A DNA stretch of 64,000 nt from DASTQL01 sp035462375 (lineage in GTDB: Bacteria > Actinomycetota > Actinomycetes > Jiangellales > Jiangellaceae), in NCBI GenBank assembly GCA_035462375.1, contig DATHUJ010000109.1, forward strand, positions 1-64,000. The letters run 5' to 3'. Positions 26,001 to 34,187 of this stretch are shown in pieces; position 1 is the stretch's first letter; every line of letters starts with the position of its first letter. The notes under the pieces were generated by a model. That model worked only from the letters and a program-made list of their open reading frames with translations. It ran no database searches and was not told where the DNA came from. The position numbers and the translations under genes are program-made.

Positions 26001-26240
26001 GTGCGGCTGGTGCAGGACGCCCGCAAGTCCAGCGGCTACGACGTCTCCGACCGCGTGCACCTGGCCTGGGAGGCGACCGGAGAGCTCGCCGAGGCGCTGC
26101 GCGAGCACCGGGACCTGCTGGCCGAGGAGGTGCTCGCCCTGCGGGTGGAGGAGGGGCTGGCGGCCGTCCCGCTCGGCGACGGCACGACCCGCCGGCAGGA
26201 GGACGGGCTCGGCCTCACGTTCCACCTGCGGCGCGCCTGA
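23100..26240 (+). CDS. ileS: isoleucyl-tRNA synthetase
   Basis: Class I synthetase of 1046 residues that charges tRNA(Ile). The HIGH-type motif is GTHHVEAR near residue 56 and the KMSKS motif is RRMSKHLGN near 597. The CP1 editing domain lies between, and the DWALSRNRYWGTPLPVW segment is diagnostic. The anticodon-binding domain has LSNWYVRRSRRRFWEGD. Its sequence type matches the eukaryote-like IleS common in actinobacteria, often linked to mupirocin tolerance (inference). GTG at 23100 was chosen since GGAGGAG lies 3-9 nt before it; the open frame upstream is leader RNA. Confidence 0.96.
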   Translation: MTYRPVPAQVDLPALEHEVLDFWREHDIFGKTLARTADGPSWVFYEGPPTANGMPGTHHVEARAFKDVYPRYRTMKGYHVPRRAGWDCHGLPVEIAVEKELGFSGKGDIEAFGVAEFNARCRESVLRHVDAFEQMTHRMGFWVDFSTAYRTMDSSYVQSVWWSLKQVFDRGLLVEDHRVAPYCPRCGTALSDHELAQGYETVVDPSVYVRFPLTSGPLAGEAALLVWTTTPWTLVSNTAVAVHPEVRYVVAQSPDGEERLVVAEPLLGVLGEGWTVQDSYVGTDLEHWGYRRPFDLVPVPDAHYVVVDAYVTTDDGSGLVHQAPAFGAEDLRVARSYGLPVVNPVRPDGTFAPEVDLVGGEFFKHADTALVKDLEERGLLFRHLPYEHPYPHCWRCHTPLIYYAQPSWYVRTTAVKDALLRENDRTRWFPEHVKWGRYGDWLRNNVDWALSRNRYWGTPLPVWRCAEGHLVCVGSLAELGDHAGRDLSDLDPHRPYVDDVSFDCASCGSPMRRVPEVIDVWYDSGAMPFAQLGYPHEPGSSEEFESTYPAQFISEGLDQTRGWFYSMMAVGTLVLDRSSYENVVCLGLILAEDGRRMSKHLGNILEPVPLMDEHGADALRWFMLASGSPWQPRKVGHAALQDVVRKVLLTYWNTVAFQSLYGRTSGWSPGPDTPPPGKRPLLDRWALAELNRLVADVDAAYQGFDVTRAGARAAAFVEDLSNWYVRRSRRRFWEGDPAALATLHECLAVLTRLLAPMIPFLTERVWQDLVRSTDPAAAESVHLTDFPEADTRLVDDRLAEQVALARRLVELGRAARAEAKVRTRQPLARALVGAPGWDELPEELRDHVAAELNVARLSPLTATGDTLVDVSAKANFRSLGRRFAKDTPRVAAAISAADAATLAAGIRRDGEAVLDVEGLGPVPVTAEDVVVTETPRAGWSVAREGETVALDLRLTPELLRAGLAREVVRLVQDARKSSGYDVSDRVHLAWEATGELAEALREHRDLLAEEVLALRVEEGLAAVPLGDGTTRRQEDGLGLTFHLRRA

Positions 26241-26254
26241 CCCAACGCGCGTGA

Positions 26255-26270
26255 CCCGGCCGGCGCCGGG
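26255..26270. terminator. short hairpin between convergent ileS and divIVA
   Basis: CCCGG / CCGGG with a 6-nt loop in the 30-bp gap between two convergent stop codons. It is GC-only with no U-tract and could serve both strands. Weak evidence beyond position. Confidence 0.4.
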
Positions 26271-26996
26271 CTAGCGCTGCTCGTCCTCCAGCAGGCTGGA
26301 GACCGAGCGCATCGGCCCGGTCGAGGAGGCCGGTGCGGCGGCCTCGGTGAGCCCCGAGGTCTCGAGCTGGCGCAGCTGACCCTCGAGGTAGGCCTTCAGG
26401 CGGCTGCGGTACTCCCGCTCGAACGCCCGCAGGCCCTCGACCTGGGCCTCGAGGCGGTCGCGCTCGACCTCGAGCTCCGCGGAGAGCTCCTGCCGTCGCT
26501 GCTGGGTCTCACGCTCCAGGGAGTCCGCCCGCATCCGGGCGTCCTGCTCGACCTGACCGGCCCGAGCCTTGCTCTCGCTGTCGAGCTGGTCCGCGCGCCG
26601 CCGGGCGTCGCCCAGCAGCTGGTCCGCCTCGGACTTGGCGTCGGCCACCAGCTCGTCGGCCGTGCGCTGCGCGAGAGCCAGCACCTTGGCCGCGGCCTCG
26701 TGCGGGGCGCCGCCGCCCGACGGGGCCGCCGCGGCGACGGGAGCCTGCGGCTCCGGCGCCACGGGGACCGGCTCCGGCGCTCGCTGGGGGACCAGCGGCT
26801 CCACCGAGCCGGCGACGCCTCCGTCGCGGGTGACCGCGGCCAGCTTCTCCCTCAGCTCGTCGTTCTCACGGAACAGGCGCGCGAGCTCGGCCTCGACCTC
26901 GTCCAGGAACTGGTCGACCTCCTCCATGTCGTAGCCCTCGCGGAGGCGGACGGTCGTGAACTCCTTGTTCTGGACGTCCTCGGGCGTCAGCGGCAT
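26271..26996 (-). CDS. divIVA: DivIVA/Wag31 polar growth protein
   Basis: A 241-residue coiled-coil protein that marks cell poles and directs tip growth in actinobacteria. The membrane-binding N-terminus reads MPLTPEDVQNKEFTTVRLRE then GYDMEEVDQFLDEVEAEL. A Pro/Ala-rich linker (about 75-110) follows, then a long coiled coil (about 115-215) with heptads such as LDSESKARAGQVEQDARMRA. The ATG has GAGGTGA 4 nt upstream; the longer frame is not supported. It is the most downstream gene of the division cluster. Confidence 0.95.
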   Translation of the reverse strand: MPLTPEDVQNKEFTTVRLREGYDMEEVDQFLDEVEAELARLFRENDELREKLAAVTRDGGVAGSVEPLVPQRAPEPVPVAPEPQAPVAAAAPSGGGAPHEAAAKVLALAQRTADELVADAKSEADQLLGDARRRADQLDSESKARAGQVEQDARMRADSLERETQQRRQELSAELEVERDRLEAQVEGLRAFEREYRSRLKAYLEGQLRQLETSGLTEAAAPASSTGPMRSVSSLLEDEQR

Positions 26997-27042
26997 AGCG
27001 TCACCTCGGGGTTGAGTTCGTGAAGGGGCCAACGGTACCGCC

Positions 27043-27330
27043 TCACCGCGCGGAGCCGACAATCGTCAGGGCGATCTGCACGGCGATGATCAGCACGATG
27101 AACGCCAGGTCGAGGGCCACCGATCCCAGCTTCAACGGTGGGACGACCTTGCGAACCGCCTTGAGCGGCGGGTCGGTCACGGTGTAGACGGCCTCCAGGA
27201 CGACCAGGATCGGGCCCTTGGGCTCCCACGAGCGCGCGAACAGGAAGACCCAGTCGAAGACCAGCCGGGCCAGCAGCGCGATGAAGAATAGCCACAGGAC
27301 CACGTAGATGACCTGGCTGACGACCGCCAC
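27043..27330 (-). CDS. YggT-family membrane protein
   Basis: A 95-residue protein with two hydrophobic segments (about 5-27 and 70-92). Between them is the family signature LEAVYTVTDPPLKAVRKVVPP, and before it DWVFLFARSWEP. YggT proteins lie next to sepF in actinobacteria, cyanobacteria and Gram-positives; roles in division or osmotic stress are suggested but not settled. It sits between sepF (62 bp upstream) and divIVA. Confidence 0.9.
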   Translation of the reverse strand: MAVVSQVIYVVLWLFFIALLARLVFDWVFLFARSWEPKGPILVVLEAVYTVTDPPLKAVRKVVPPLKLGSVALDLAFIVLIIAVQIALTIVGSAR

Positions 27331-27391
27331 GGGACGGGAACCTACCTGACCTGGGCACGCCAGGTCGCAGCCGGGCCTCGCGCACGCAGGC

Positions 27392-27919
27392 TCAGCTCTG
27401 GTTGAAGAAACCGTTCTCGGCGATCCGCGCCTTCTCCTCCGCGGTCACCTGGACGTCGGACGGGGACAGCAGGAAGACCTTGGCGGTCACCCGCTCGATC
27501 GTCCCCCGCATGCCGAACACCAGCCCGGCCGCGAAGTCGACCAGACGCTTGGCGTCCCCGTCGTCCATCTCCGACAGGTTCATGATCACCGGCGTGCCGT
27601 CACGGAAGTGCTCGCCGATCGTGCGCGCCTCGTTGTAGGTGCGTGGGTGCAAGGTGGTGATCCGGGCCGGCTCCGCCCGCTGTGGGTGCGTCGCGACGGC
27701 GACGGGCCGGCGTTCGGCCAGGCTGGCCACGGTCGCCGACCGCCGCTCGGGCGCGGCCGCGGGCCGGGGACGCTCCGGCTCCTCGACGACGACGTCGTCA
27801 TCGACGTCGTGGTCGTCGTAGCCGGTGGGGTAGTCGTAGTCCTCGCTGTAGTCGTCGTAGCGGCCCTGGTCCTCCACGAGGCCGAGGTAGACCGCCACCT
27901 TGCGCATTGCGCCGGCCAT
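27392..27919 (-). CDS. sepF: SepF cell-division protein
   Basis: A 175-residue membrane anchor of the FtsZ ring. The N-terminal amphipathic helix MAGAMRKVAVYLGLVED binds membrane. A highly acidic linker rich in Asp/Tyr (about 20-50) follows, and the C-terminal DUF552 domain has RTYNEARTIGEHFRDGTPV, MNLSEMDDGDAKRLVDFAAG and KVFLLSPSDVQV. The ATG is backed by AGGAGG 9 nt upstream. Actinobacteria lack FtsA and ZipA, so SepF is the likely main FtsZ tether. It lies 74 bp downstream of yggS. Confidence 0.95.
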   Translation of the reverse strand: MAGAMRKVAVYLGLVEDQGRYDDYSEDYDYPTGYDDHDVDDDVVVEEPERPRPAAAPERRSATVASLAERRPVAVATHPQRAEPARITTLHPRTYNEARTIGEHFRDGTPVIMNLSEMDDGDAKRLVDFAAGLVFGMRGTIERVTAKVFLLSPSDVQVTAEEKARIAENGFFNQS

Positions 27920-27993
27920 GCTCCGAGTCCTCCTGCAGCTGGTCGTGGACGGTTGACGTTCCGGCCACCCGGGCGGTGACCCCGAGCCCGACC

Positions 27994-28689
27994 CTAGCCG
28001 TCGGGGGGTCGTGCACCGAGGATTGCGCTGCCGACACGCACGTGTGTCGCGCCGTGCTCCAGAGCCGCCTCGAGGTCCTCGCTCATCCCCGCCGACACCC
28101 ACGTGGCTCCGGGGTGGTCGTCCCGGAGAGCCGCGGACACGCGGGCCAGCCGGGCGAAGGCGGGGCGGGGGTCGACCCCCAGCGGGGCCACCGCCATCAC
28201 CCCTCCCAGGACCAGCCCCGGCGCCGATGCCACCCGGTCGGCGACGGCGGCCACCTCGCCCGGCCGGGCACCGCCCCGTCCGGGCGCGTCGTCGAGCGCC
28301 ACCTGGACCAACGCCGTGAGCGTGCGCCCGGCCGACCTCGCTCCCCGGGCCAGGGCGTCGACGAGCCGGACCCGGTCGAGGGAGTGGACGACGTCGGCGT
28401 AGCGGGCCACCGACCGGGCCTTGTTGGACTGCAGCTGCCCCACGAAGTGCCAGGCCACGTCGAGGTCGGCACACTCGCGGACCTTGGCGGACGCCTCCTG
28501 GTCACGGTTCTCCCCTACGTCGTGCACGCCGAGCGACGCGAGGAGGCGCACGTCGGAGGCCGGGAAGGTCTTGGTCACCACCACGAGCGTGATCTCGTCG
28601 CTGCTCCGTCCGCTGCGGTCGCAGGCGGCCTCGATGCGGGCGCGCACGGCCCCCAGGCCCGCCGCCAGCTGGTCCGCGCGGCTCGTCAC
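27994..28689 (-). CDS. YggS-type PLP homeostasis protein
   Basis: A 231-residue monomeric PLP-binding (beta/alpha)8 protein. The PLP lysine is in LVVVTKTFPASDV (Lys about 40), followed by GENRDQEASAK, WHFVGQLQSNKA, ALVQVALDD and the phosphate-binding WVSAGMSEDLEAALEHGATHVRVGSA region. Homologues balance B6 vitamers and amino-acid pools and show no classical enzyme activity. The GTG start overlaps the pgeF stop by GTGA; pgeF-yggS-sepF is the standard actinobacterial order after ftsZ. Confidence 0.93.
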   Translation of the reverse strand: MTSRADQLAAGLGAVRARIEAACDRSGRSSDEITLVVVTKTFPASDVRLLASLGVHDVGENRDQEASAKVRECADLDVAWHFVGQLQSNKARSVARYADVVHSLDRVRLVDALARGARSAGRTLTALVQVALDDAPGRGGARPGEVAAVADRVASAPGLVLGGVMAVAPLGVDPRPAFARLARVSAALRDDHPGATWVSAGMSEDLEAALEHGATHVRVGSAILGARPPDG

Positions 28690-29408
28690 TCGGCCCGCCA
28701 GGCCAGGCCGGCGTACCGCCCGGTCGTCGCGTCCCGGCGGTACGAGTAGAGGTCGGCCCGCTCCAGGCTGCAGCCGTCCAACCACGCGACCCGGACGCCG
28801 ACCGCCACCAGCTGCTCGACGACGGCCGCGCCGACGTCGAGCGCGGGCGTCCCGCGACGCGTCACCGACCGGGCCACCGGCCACGCCTCGGCCACCTGGT
28901 CACGCATCGGTGCGGGCACCTCGTAGCAGCGCCCGCAGACGGCGGGTCCGACGCGCGCCAGCACGTCGCGTCCCCCCAGGTCCCGGACCGCCTGCACCAG
29001 CGCCTGGACCACCCCGGCGGCCATGCCCTGGCGGCCGGCGTGGGCGACACCGACCACCCCTGCCTCCGGGGCGGCCAGCAGCACGGGGACGCAGTCGGCC
29101 ACCAGCACCGCCAGGAGGAGTCCCGGCGCGGCCGTGACGAGGGCGTCGGCACTCGGCGGCGGACCCGCCCACGGGCCCCGGACCTCCGCGACCTCAGCGC
29201 CGTGCACCTGGTTCGCCACCACGAACCGCCCGGAGGGCAACCGCAGGGCAGACAGCAGCCGTTCGCGGTTGTCGGTCACCGCTCCGGCGTCGTCGCCGAC
29301 GTGGGCAGCGAGGTTGAGCGTGGCGTACGGGCCGGTGCTCGACCCGCCCCGGCGGTCGGTCACCGCCAGGCGGACCCCGCCGGGCAGCTCCTCGCGCCAG
29401 GCCAGCAC
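28686..29408 (-). CDS. pgeF: peptidoglycan editing factor PgeF (YfiH/LACC1 family)
   Basis: A 240-residue copper/zinc-type protein once called a laccase. Homologues remove wrongly built L-Ser muropeptide precursors or act as purine phosphorylases. Motifs are DRRGGSSTGPYATLNLAAHVGDD, NQVHGAEV, ADALVT, VLVADCVPVLLA (metal-binding Cys), GVAHAGRQGMAAGVV (His) and GPAVCGRCYEV, then the C-terminal LDGCSLERADLYSYRRD. The GTG lies immediately after the ftsZ stop. Genomic position fits a wall-quality function. Confidence 0.9.
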   Translation of the reverse strand: MLAWREELPGGVRLAVTDRRGGSSTGPYATLNLAAHVGDDAGAVTDNRERLLSALRLPSGRFVVANQVHGAEVAEVRGPWAGPPPSADALVTAAPGLLLAVLVADCVPVLLAAPEAGVVGVAHAGRQGMAAGVVQALVQAVRDLGGRDVLARVGPAVCGRCYEVPAPMRDQVAEAWPVARSVTRRGTPALDVGAAVVEQLVAVGVRVAWLDGCSLERADLYSYRRDATTGRYAGLAWRAE

Positions 29409-30683
29409 CTACTTGAGGAAGTCGGGCACATCGAGGTCGTCGTCACCCGCCGGCACGACCCGCCGCGGCGGCCCGGTCTCCTCGCGCCGGGACGTACCCG
29501 GTGTCCGCGGACCATGGTCCGCCGGTCCCCCCACGGCGGAGGCGGTGGACGCCGACGTCGGCGCACCGGCACGCACCGGTGCCCCGGCCGGCTCCGCAGG
29601 CGTCTGCGGGCCTCCGGAGGCGTCGGTCCGAGAGGGATCCGTCGGGTCGTCCCCGGCGAGCCCCGGACGGCGGTCGGGCTCGCCGCTGCCGACGGCCACG
29701 CTGCGGCGGACGGCTCCCAGGTCGCGTCGCTTCTGCATGGCCCCGTCGAACCCGGCGGCGATCACCGTCACCCGCACCTCGTCGCCCAGCGCGTCGTCGA
29801 TCACCGCGCCGAAGATGATGTTGGCCTCGTCGTGGGCGGCCTGGGCGACGAGGTTGGCCGCCTCGTTGATCTCGAACAGCCCGAGGTCGGAGCCGCCGGA
29901 GACCGACAGCAGCACGCCGAAGGCGCCGTCGATGGAGGCCTCGAGCAGTGGGCTGGAGATCGCCATCTCCGCCGCCGCGACGGCCCGGTCCTCCCCCCGC
30001 GCCGAGCCGATCCCCATCAGGGCCGACCCGGCGTTGGACATCACCGACTTGACGTCGGCGAAGTCGAGGTTGATCAGCCCCGGCGTCGTGATCAGGTCGG
30101 TGATCCCCTGAACACCCGAGAGCAGCACCTGATCGGCGCTCTTGAACGCGTCGAGGACGCTGACCTGTCGGTCGCTGATGGACAGCAACCGGTCGTTGGG
30201 GATGACGATGAGCGTGTCCACCTCCTCGCGCAGGGCCTCGATCCCGGCCTCGGACTGCAGCGCCCGGCGGCGACCCTCGAAGGTGAACGGCCGGGTCACC
30301 ACTCCGATGGTCAGCGCGCCGAGGGAGCGGGCGATGCGCGCGACCACCGGGGCGCCGCCGGTGCCCGTGCCTCCGCCCTCCCCGGCCGTCACGAAGACCA
30401 TGTCGGCGCCCTTGAGGACCTCCTCGACCTCCTCGGCGTGGTCCTCGGCGGCCTTGCGGCCGACGTCCGGGTTGGCCCCGGCGCCGAGGCCGCGCGTGAG
30501 CTCGCGCCCCACGTCGAGCTTGACGTCGGCGTCGCTCATGAGCAGCGCCTGCGCGTCGGTGTTGATCGCGATGAACTCGACGCCCTTGAGGCCGACCTCG
30601 ATCATCCGGTTCACGGCGTTGACGCCGCCCCCGCCGATGCCGACGACCTTGATCACCGCGAGGTAGTTCTGCGGAGCAGCCAC
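29409..30683 (-). CDS. ftsZ: cell-division GTPase FtsZ
   Basis: Tubulin-like GTPase, 424 residues, which builds the division ring. It starts MAAPQNYLAVIKVVGIGGGGVNA; the GTP signature is GGGTGTGGAPVVA near residue 105, and the catalytic T7 loop is NLDFADVKSVMSNAG near 205. A disordered Pro/Gly/Ala-rich linker (about 325-410) ends in the conserved tail DDLDVPDFLK, the docking peptide for SepF and FtsW. The GTG start was chosen by the conserved N-terminus. A 195-bp gap to ftsQ carries its own regulatory sequence. Confidence 0.97.
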   Translation of the reverse strand: MAAPQNYLAVIKVVGIGGGGVNAVNRMIEVGLKGVEFIAINTDAQALLMSDADVKLDVGRELTRGLGAGANPDVGRKAAEDHAEEVEEVLKGADMVFVTAGEGGGTGTGGAPVVARIARSLGALTIGVVTRPFTFEGRRRALQSEAGIEALREEVDTLIVIPNDRLLSISDRQVSVLDAFKSADQVLLSGVQGITDLITTPGLINLDFADVKSVMSNAGSALMGIGSARGEDRAVAAAEMAISSPLLEASIDGAFGVLLSVSGGSDLGLFEINEAANLVAQAAHDEANIIFGAVIDDALGDEVRVTVIAAGFDGAMQKRRDLGAVRRSVAVGSGEPDRRPGLAGDDPTDPSRTDASGGPQTPAEPAGAPVRAGAPTSASTASAVGGPADHGPRTPGTSRREETGPPRRVVPAGDDDLDVPDFLK

Positions 30684-30719
30684 GTCGCTTCGCCTCTCGC
30701 TCGAGCTCCGGTCCGAAAA

Positions 30720-30763
30720 CCCTTACCCTCAGGTAGAGGTTGATAGTTATGTCAACCTGAAGG
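30720..30763 (-). promoter_or_regulatory. ftsZ upstream regulatory patch with inverted repeat
   Basis: An AT-richer patch in the 195-bp gap between ftsQ and ftsZ. AGGTTGA and TCAACCT (30737-30743 and 30752-30758) form a 7-bp inverted repeat with an 8-nt spacer. A TTGACA -35-like hexamer on the minus strand (30755-30750) is inside it. A second imperfect repeat (CCTTCAGG and CCTGAGGG) flanks it. No good -10 at 17 nt is seen, although TAAGGG occurs further on. Looks like an ftsZ promoter with an operator. Confidence 0.5.
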
Positions 30764-30878
30764 CTGGGAGGAACGCTAGGCCCGCGTCCTCCGGCAACCC
30801 GGGCCGACACGCCGCACGACCCGAAATCGGACCGTCGCCTCGACGAGGTCGGACAGCACCCGACGCACGTCGGCGTCG

Positions 30879-31646
30879 TCACGGTCGGACGGTCGGGCGC
30901 TCCGGCGCCGACACGTCGTAGGCCGAGGCCTGCTGGGCCAGCAGCGCGGTGAGGACCTCGGCCTTGCGGTCGGTGCGGTCGGGACCGCCCCAGCGGACGG
31001 ACGAGCCGTCGTCCAGGACCAGCTCCACGTCGACGTCGCTGGTCGCGCGGACGGTGGCCACGCGGGCGGCGAGCTCGGCGGGGAGGGCGGACAGGACCCC
31101 GACGGCGGCAGCGCGGGCCGGCGAGGCCCCCCCGTCCTCGGGTGCCTCCAGCCGGGGCAGCCCGTCGACCGGCTCCACCGGGGGGAAGACCGCCCCCGTC
31201 CGGTCCACCGCGCGGTCTCCGTCGGGGGTGCTCAGGCTCGCCAGCGGCACCCGGGGAGCCACCCGGACCACCAGGGTGGACGGCCAGACCCGGTCGACGT
31301 CGACCTCGGCGACGGCCGGGACGAGGGCGACCCGACCCGCCATGGCGCCGGTGTCGACCCGGGCGAGCGGGGTGCCGACCGGCGCGGCCGCGGCGGTCGC
31401 GACGTCGACCGCGAGCGGCTCGGGAGCCCCCTCGACGTGGACGTCCTCGAGCACGAGGAGGTCCGACCACCCGACCGCCCAGACCCCGGCACCGACGGCC
31501 GCCGCGGCCACCACCGCACCGACGGCCAGGAGCACCCGACCGGCCCGGTGCCGGCGGCTGCGGGCGGCGAACCGGCGGGCCGACGACCCGGACACCACAC
31601 CGGTGGGGGTCGCGGCCCGGGTCCGCCGACGCGCGCGCGCCCTCAC
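30879..31646 (-). CDS. ftsQ: division protein FtsQ (DivIB family)
   Basis: A 255-residue single-pass membrane protein: basic N-terminus, one transmembrane helix (about 38-60), then a POTRA domain (LEDVHVEGAPEPLAVDV) and the beta domain with RVWPSTLVVRVAPRVPLASL, VDRTGAVFPP and LDDGSSVRWGG. It joins FtsL to control septal peptidoglycan synthesis. The GTG overlaps the murC stop by GTGA. Confidence 0.92.
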   Translation of the reverse strand: MRARARRRTRAATPTGVVSGSSARRFAARSRRHRAGRVLLAVGAVVAAAAVGAGVWAVGWSDLLVLEDVHVEGAPEPLAVDVATAAAAPVGTPLARVDTGAMAGRVALVPAVAEVDVDRVWPSTLVVRVAPRVPLASLSTPDGDRAVDRTGAVFPPVEPVDGLPRLEAPEDGGASPARAAAVGVLSALPAELAARVATVRATSDVDVELVLDDGSSVRWGGPDRTDRKAEVLTALLAQQASAYDVSAPERPTVRP

Positions 31647-33067
31647 GTCGGCTGCCCGACGCGGCTGTCGAGGACCTCGAGCACCTCCGGACCGATGAGC
31701 GTCACGTCGCCCGCGCCGATGGTGAGGAGCACGTCGCCGGGTCTGCTGCGGGCAGCGACCAGGCCGGGGACGGCGGACCAGGAAGGCTCGAACGTGACCC
31801 GGTCACCGGGGAGGGGGACGGCGCCGGCGACGAGGGCGCCGGTGACCCCGGGCTCGGGGTCCTCGCGCGCCGCGTAGACGTCCATGACGACGACGTCGTC
31901 GGCCAGCCCGAGGGCCCGGCCGAACTGCTCGGCGAAGATGCGCGTACGGCTGAACAGGTGTGGCTGGAAGACGGCGACGACGCGCCCCTCCCCGGCGACC
32001 GGGCGGGCGGCGCGCAGGACCGCCTCCACCTCGGTCGGGTGGTGCGCGTAGTCGTCGTAGACTCGCACGCCGTCGGCGACACCCTTGAGCTCGAAGCGCC
32101 GCCGCGTCCCGGTGAAGCCCTCGAGTCCCTCCCGCAGGTCGGCGCTGGGGAACCCGAGCACCAGCCCGGCGGTGAAGGCCGCTGCGGCGTTGAGCGCGTT
32201 GTGCTGGCCCGGCAGCCGCAGGGCCACCCGCCCCTGGCGACGGCCCCGGGCCACGAGCTCGAACGTGGAGCCGCTACCGCTGAGCTCGAGGTCGGCCACC
32301 CGGACGTCGGCGAGCTCTGAACGCCCGTAGGTCTGCACCTGGCCACCCCGGTCGCGGGCGCGCGCGGCCAGCCCGGCCGACCCAGGGTCGTCGGCGCACG
32401 CCACGAGGACGCCGTCGCGGACCCGGGCCGCGAAGGCGTCGAACGCGGCGACGTAGGCCTCCGGGGTGCCGTAGTTGTCCAGGTGGTCCGCCTCCACGTT
32501 GGTGACGACGGCGACCGCCGGTGAGTAGACCAGGAACGAGCCGTCGCTCTCGTCGGCCTCCGCCACGAAGACGTCCCCGCTGCCGTCGTGCGCGTTGGCG
32601 CCGGACTCGTTGAGGTTGCCGCCGATGGCGAAGGACGGGTCGGCGCCGCAGTGCTGCAGGGCGACCGTGAGCATCGACGTCGTCGTCGTCTTGCCGTGGG
32701 TGCCCGCCACGGCCGCGGCCCGGCGCCCGGCCATCACGGCGGCGAGCGCCGCCGCCCGGGGCAGCACCCGGAGTCCCCGGTCCCGGGCCTCGAGCACCTC
32801 CGGGTTCGTGTCCCGGATGGCCGTGGACACCACCACCGTGTCGGCGTCGGCGACGTGGTCCCTCGCATGGCCGACGTGCACGCCGGCGCCGAGGGCCCGC
32901 AGGCCGGCCAGGACGCTGGAGTCCTTGGCGTCGCTGCCGCTCACCGGGCAGCCGCGGGCGAGCAGGATCCGCGCGATGCCGGACATGCCCGCCCCGCCGA
33001 TGCCGACGAAGTGGACCCGGCCCAGCTCCTCCGCGCTCAGCAGGCGCTCCGGCGGAGGGACGATCAC
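31643..33067 (-). CDS. murC: UDP-N-acetylmuramate-L-alanine ligase
   Basis: Cytosolic Mur ligase of 474 residues that adds the first residue, L-Ala, to UDP-MurNAc. The N-terminal Rossmann motif is HFVGIGGAGMSGIARILLAR, the ATP-binding loop is AGTHGKTTTTSM near residue 120, and EADESDGSF, NVEADHLDNYGT and DDYAHHPTEV are the metal and substrate motifs. It overlaps murG upstream and ftsQ downstream by GTGA, so the three are tightly coupled. Confidence 0.96.
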   Translation of the reverse strand: MIVPPPERLLSAEELGRVHFVGIGGAGMSGIARILLARGCPVSGSDAKDSSVLAGLRALGAGVHVGHARDHVADADTVVVSTAIRDTNPEVLEARDRGLRVLPRAAALAAVMAGRRAAAVAGTHGKTTTTSMLTVALQHCGADPSFAIGGNLNESGANAHDGSGDVFVAEADESDGSFLVYSPAVAVVTNVEADHLDNYGTPEAYVAAFDAFAARVRDGVLVACADDPGSAGLAARARDRGGQVQTYGRSELADVRVADLELSGSGSTFELVARGRRQGRVALRLPGQHNALNAAAAFTAGLVLGFPSADLREGLEGFTGTRRRFELKGVADGVRVYDDYAHHPTEVEAVLRAARPVAGEGRVVAVFQPHLFSRTRIFAEQFGRALGLADDVVVMDVYAAREDPEPGVTGALVAGAVPLPGDRVTFEPSWSAVPGLVAARSRPGDVLLTIGAGDVTLIGPEVLEVLDSRVGQPT

Positions 33068-34167
33068 CAGGTCCCTCCCGTCCTGCCGGGCGTCCGCGCA
33101 GCCTCCCGGACCATGGCGACGAGCAGGTCGTCGGCGTCGCGGTGGCCGAAGGCCGCGGCCGCCGCCGACATGCGCGAGAGGCGGTCGGAGTCACGGACCA
33201 GGCCCGGCAGGGTCGCCGCCACCCAGTCGGCGGTGAGGGCCGCGTCGTCGATCAGCAGCCCACCCCCGGCGCGGACCACCGGCTCGGCGTTGAGGCGCTG
33301 CTCCCCGTTGCCGTGCGGGAGCGGGACGTAGACGGCGGGCAGGCCGACGGCCGCGAGCTCGGCGCAGCTCAGCGCGCCCGCGCGGCACAGGGCGAGGTCG
33401 GCGGCGGCATAGGCCAGGTCCATGCGGTCGAGGTACGGCACGACGACGTAGGGTGCCCGGCCGGTCGGCGGGGCGGCACCGCCCTCGTTCCCCTTGCCGA
33501 CCGCGTGCAGGACCTGGACACCCGCAGCGGTGAGGGCCCCGGCTGCGCCCGCGAGGGCCTCGTTGATCCGGCGGGCCCCCTGGCTCCCGCCGTACGCCAG
33601 CAGGGTCGGGAGGTCGGGGTCGAGCCCGAAGGCCGCGCGCGCCTCGTCCCGCCGGGCGGGCCGGTCCAGGGTGGACACCGACCGGCGCAGCGGGATCCCC
33701 ACGTGGCGCGCGTGCGGCAACGGGACATCGGGCGTGGCCACCCCGACGTACGGAGTCAGGCGGGCACCGACGCGGTTGGCCAGCCCCGGGCGGGCGTTCG
33801 CCTCGTGGACGACGAGGGGCACCCGGCTCCTCCGCGCGGCGAGGTAGGCGGGCAGTGCGACATAGCCGCCGAAGCCCACCACGACGTCCGCCGCGGTCCG
33901 CCGCAGCACGGCCTCGACCTCGCGGACGGCACTTCGGACCCGACCCGGCAGCCTGATCAGGTCGACGCTCGGGCGACGCGGGAGCGGGACGGGCGGGATC
34001 AGGGCCAGGTCGTAGCCCCGGTCGGGGACGAGCCGGGTCTCCAGGCCGCGCGACGTGCCCAGCGCCGTCACCCGGGTGGCCGGGTCGGCGCGGACCAGCG
34101 CGTCGGCGGTGGCGAGGGCGGGCTCGACGTGACCCGCGGTGCCACCGCCGGCGAGCACGACGTGCAC
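33064..34167 (-). CDS. murG: MurG N-acetylglucosaminyltransferase (lipid II synthesis)
   Basis: Membrane-associated GT28 enzyme of 367 residues that turns lipid I into lipid II. Two Rossmann domains: VVLAGGGTAGHVEPALA at the N-terminus and the UDP-GlcNAc site with LAYGGSQGARRINEAL near 190. GALSCAELAAVGLPAVYVPLPHG and GNGEQRLNAEPV follow. The GTG at 34167 was chosen because the family starts directly at the first beta strand; GGGAG lies about 10 nt upstream. It is 20 bp after ftsW. Confidence 0.95.
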   Translation of the reverse strand: MHVVLAGGGTAGHVEPALATADALVRADPATRVTALGTSRGLETRLVPDRGYDLALIPPVPLPRRPSVDLIRLPGRVRSAVREVEAVLRRTAADVVVGFGGYVALPAYLAARRSRVPLVVHEANARPGLANRVGARLTPYVGVATPDVPLPHARHVGIPLRRSVSTLDRPARRDEARAAFGLDPDLPTLLAYGGSQGARRINEALAGAAGALTAAGVQVLHAVGKGNEGGAAPPTGRAPYVVVPYLDRMDLAYAAADLALCRAGALSCAELAAVGLPAVYVPLPHGNGEQRLNAEPVVRAGGGLLIDDAALTADWVAATLPGLVRDSDRLSRMSAAAAAFGHRDADDLLVAMVREAARTPGRTGGTW

Positions 34168-34187
34168 TACGACATCACTCCCACGGA

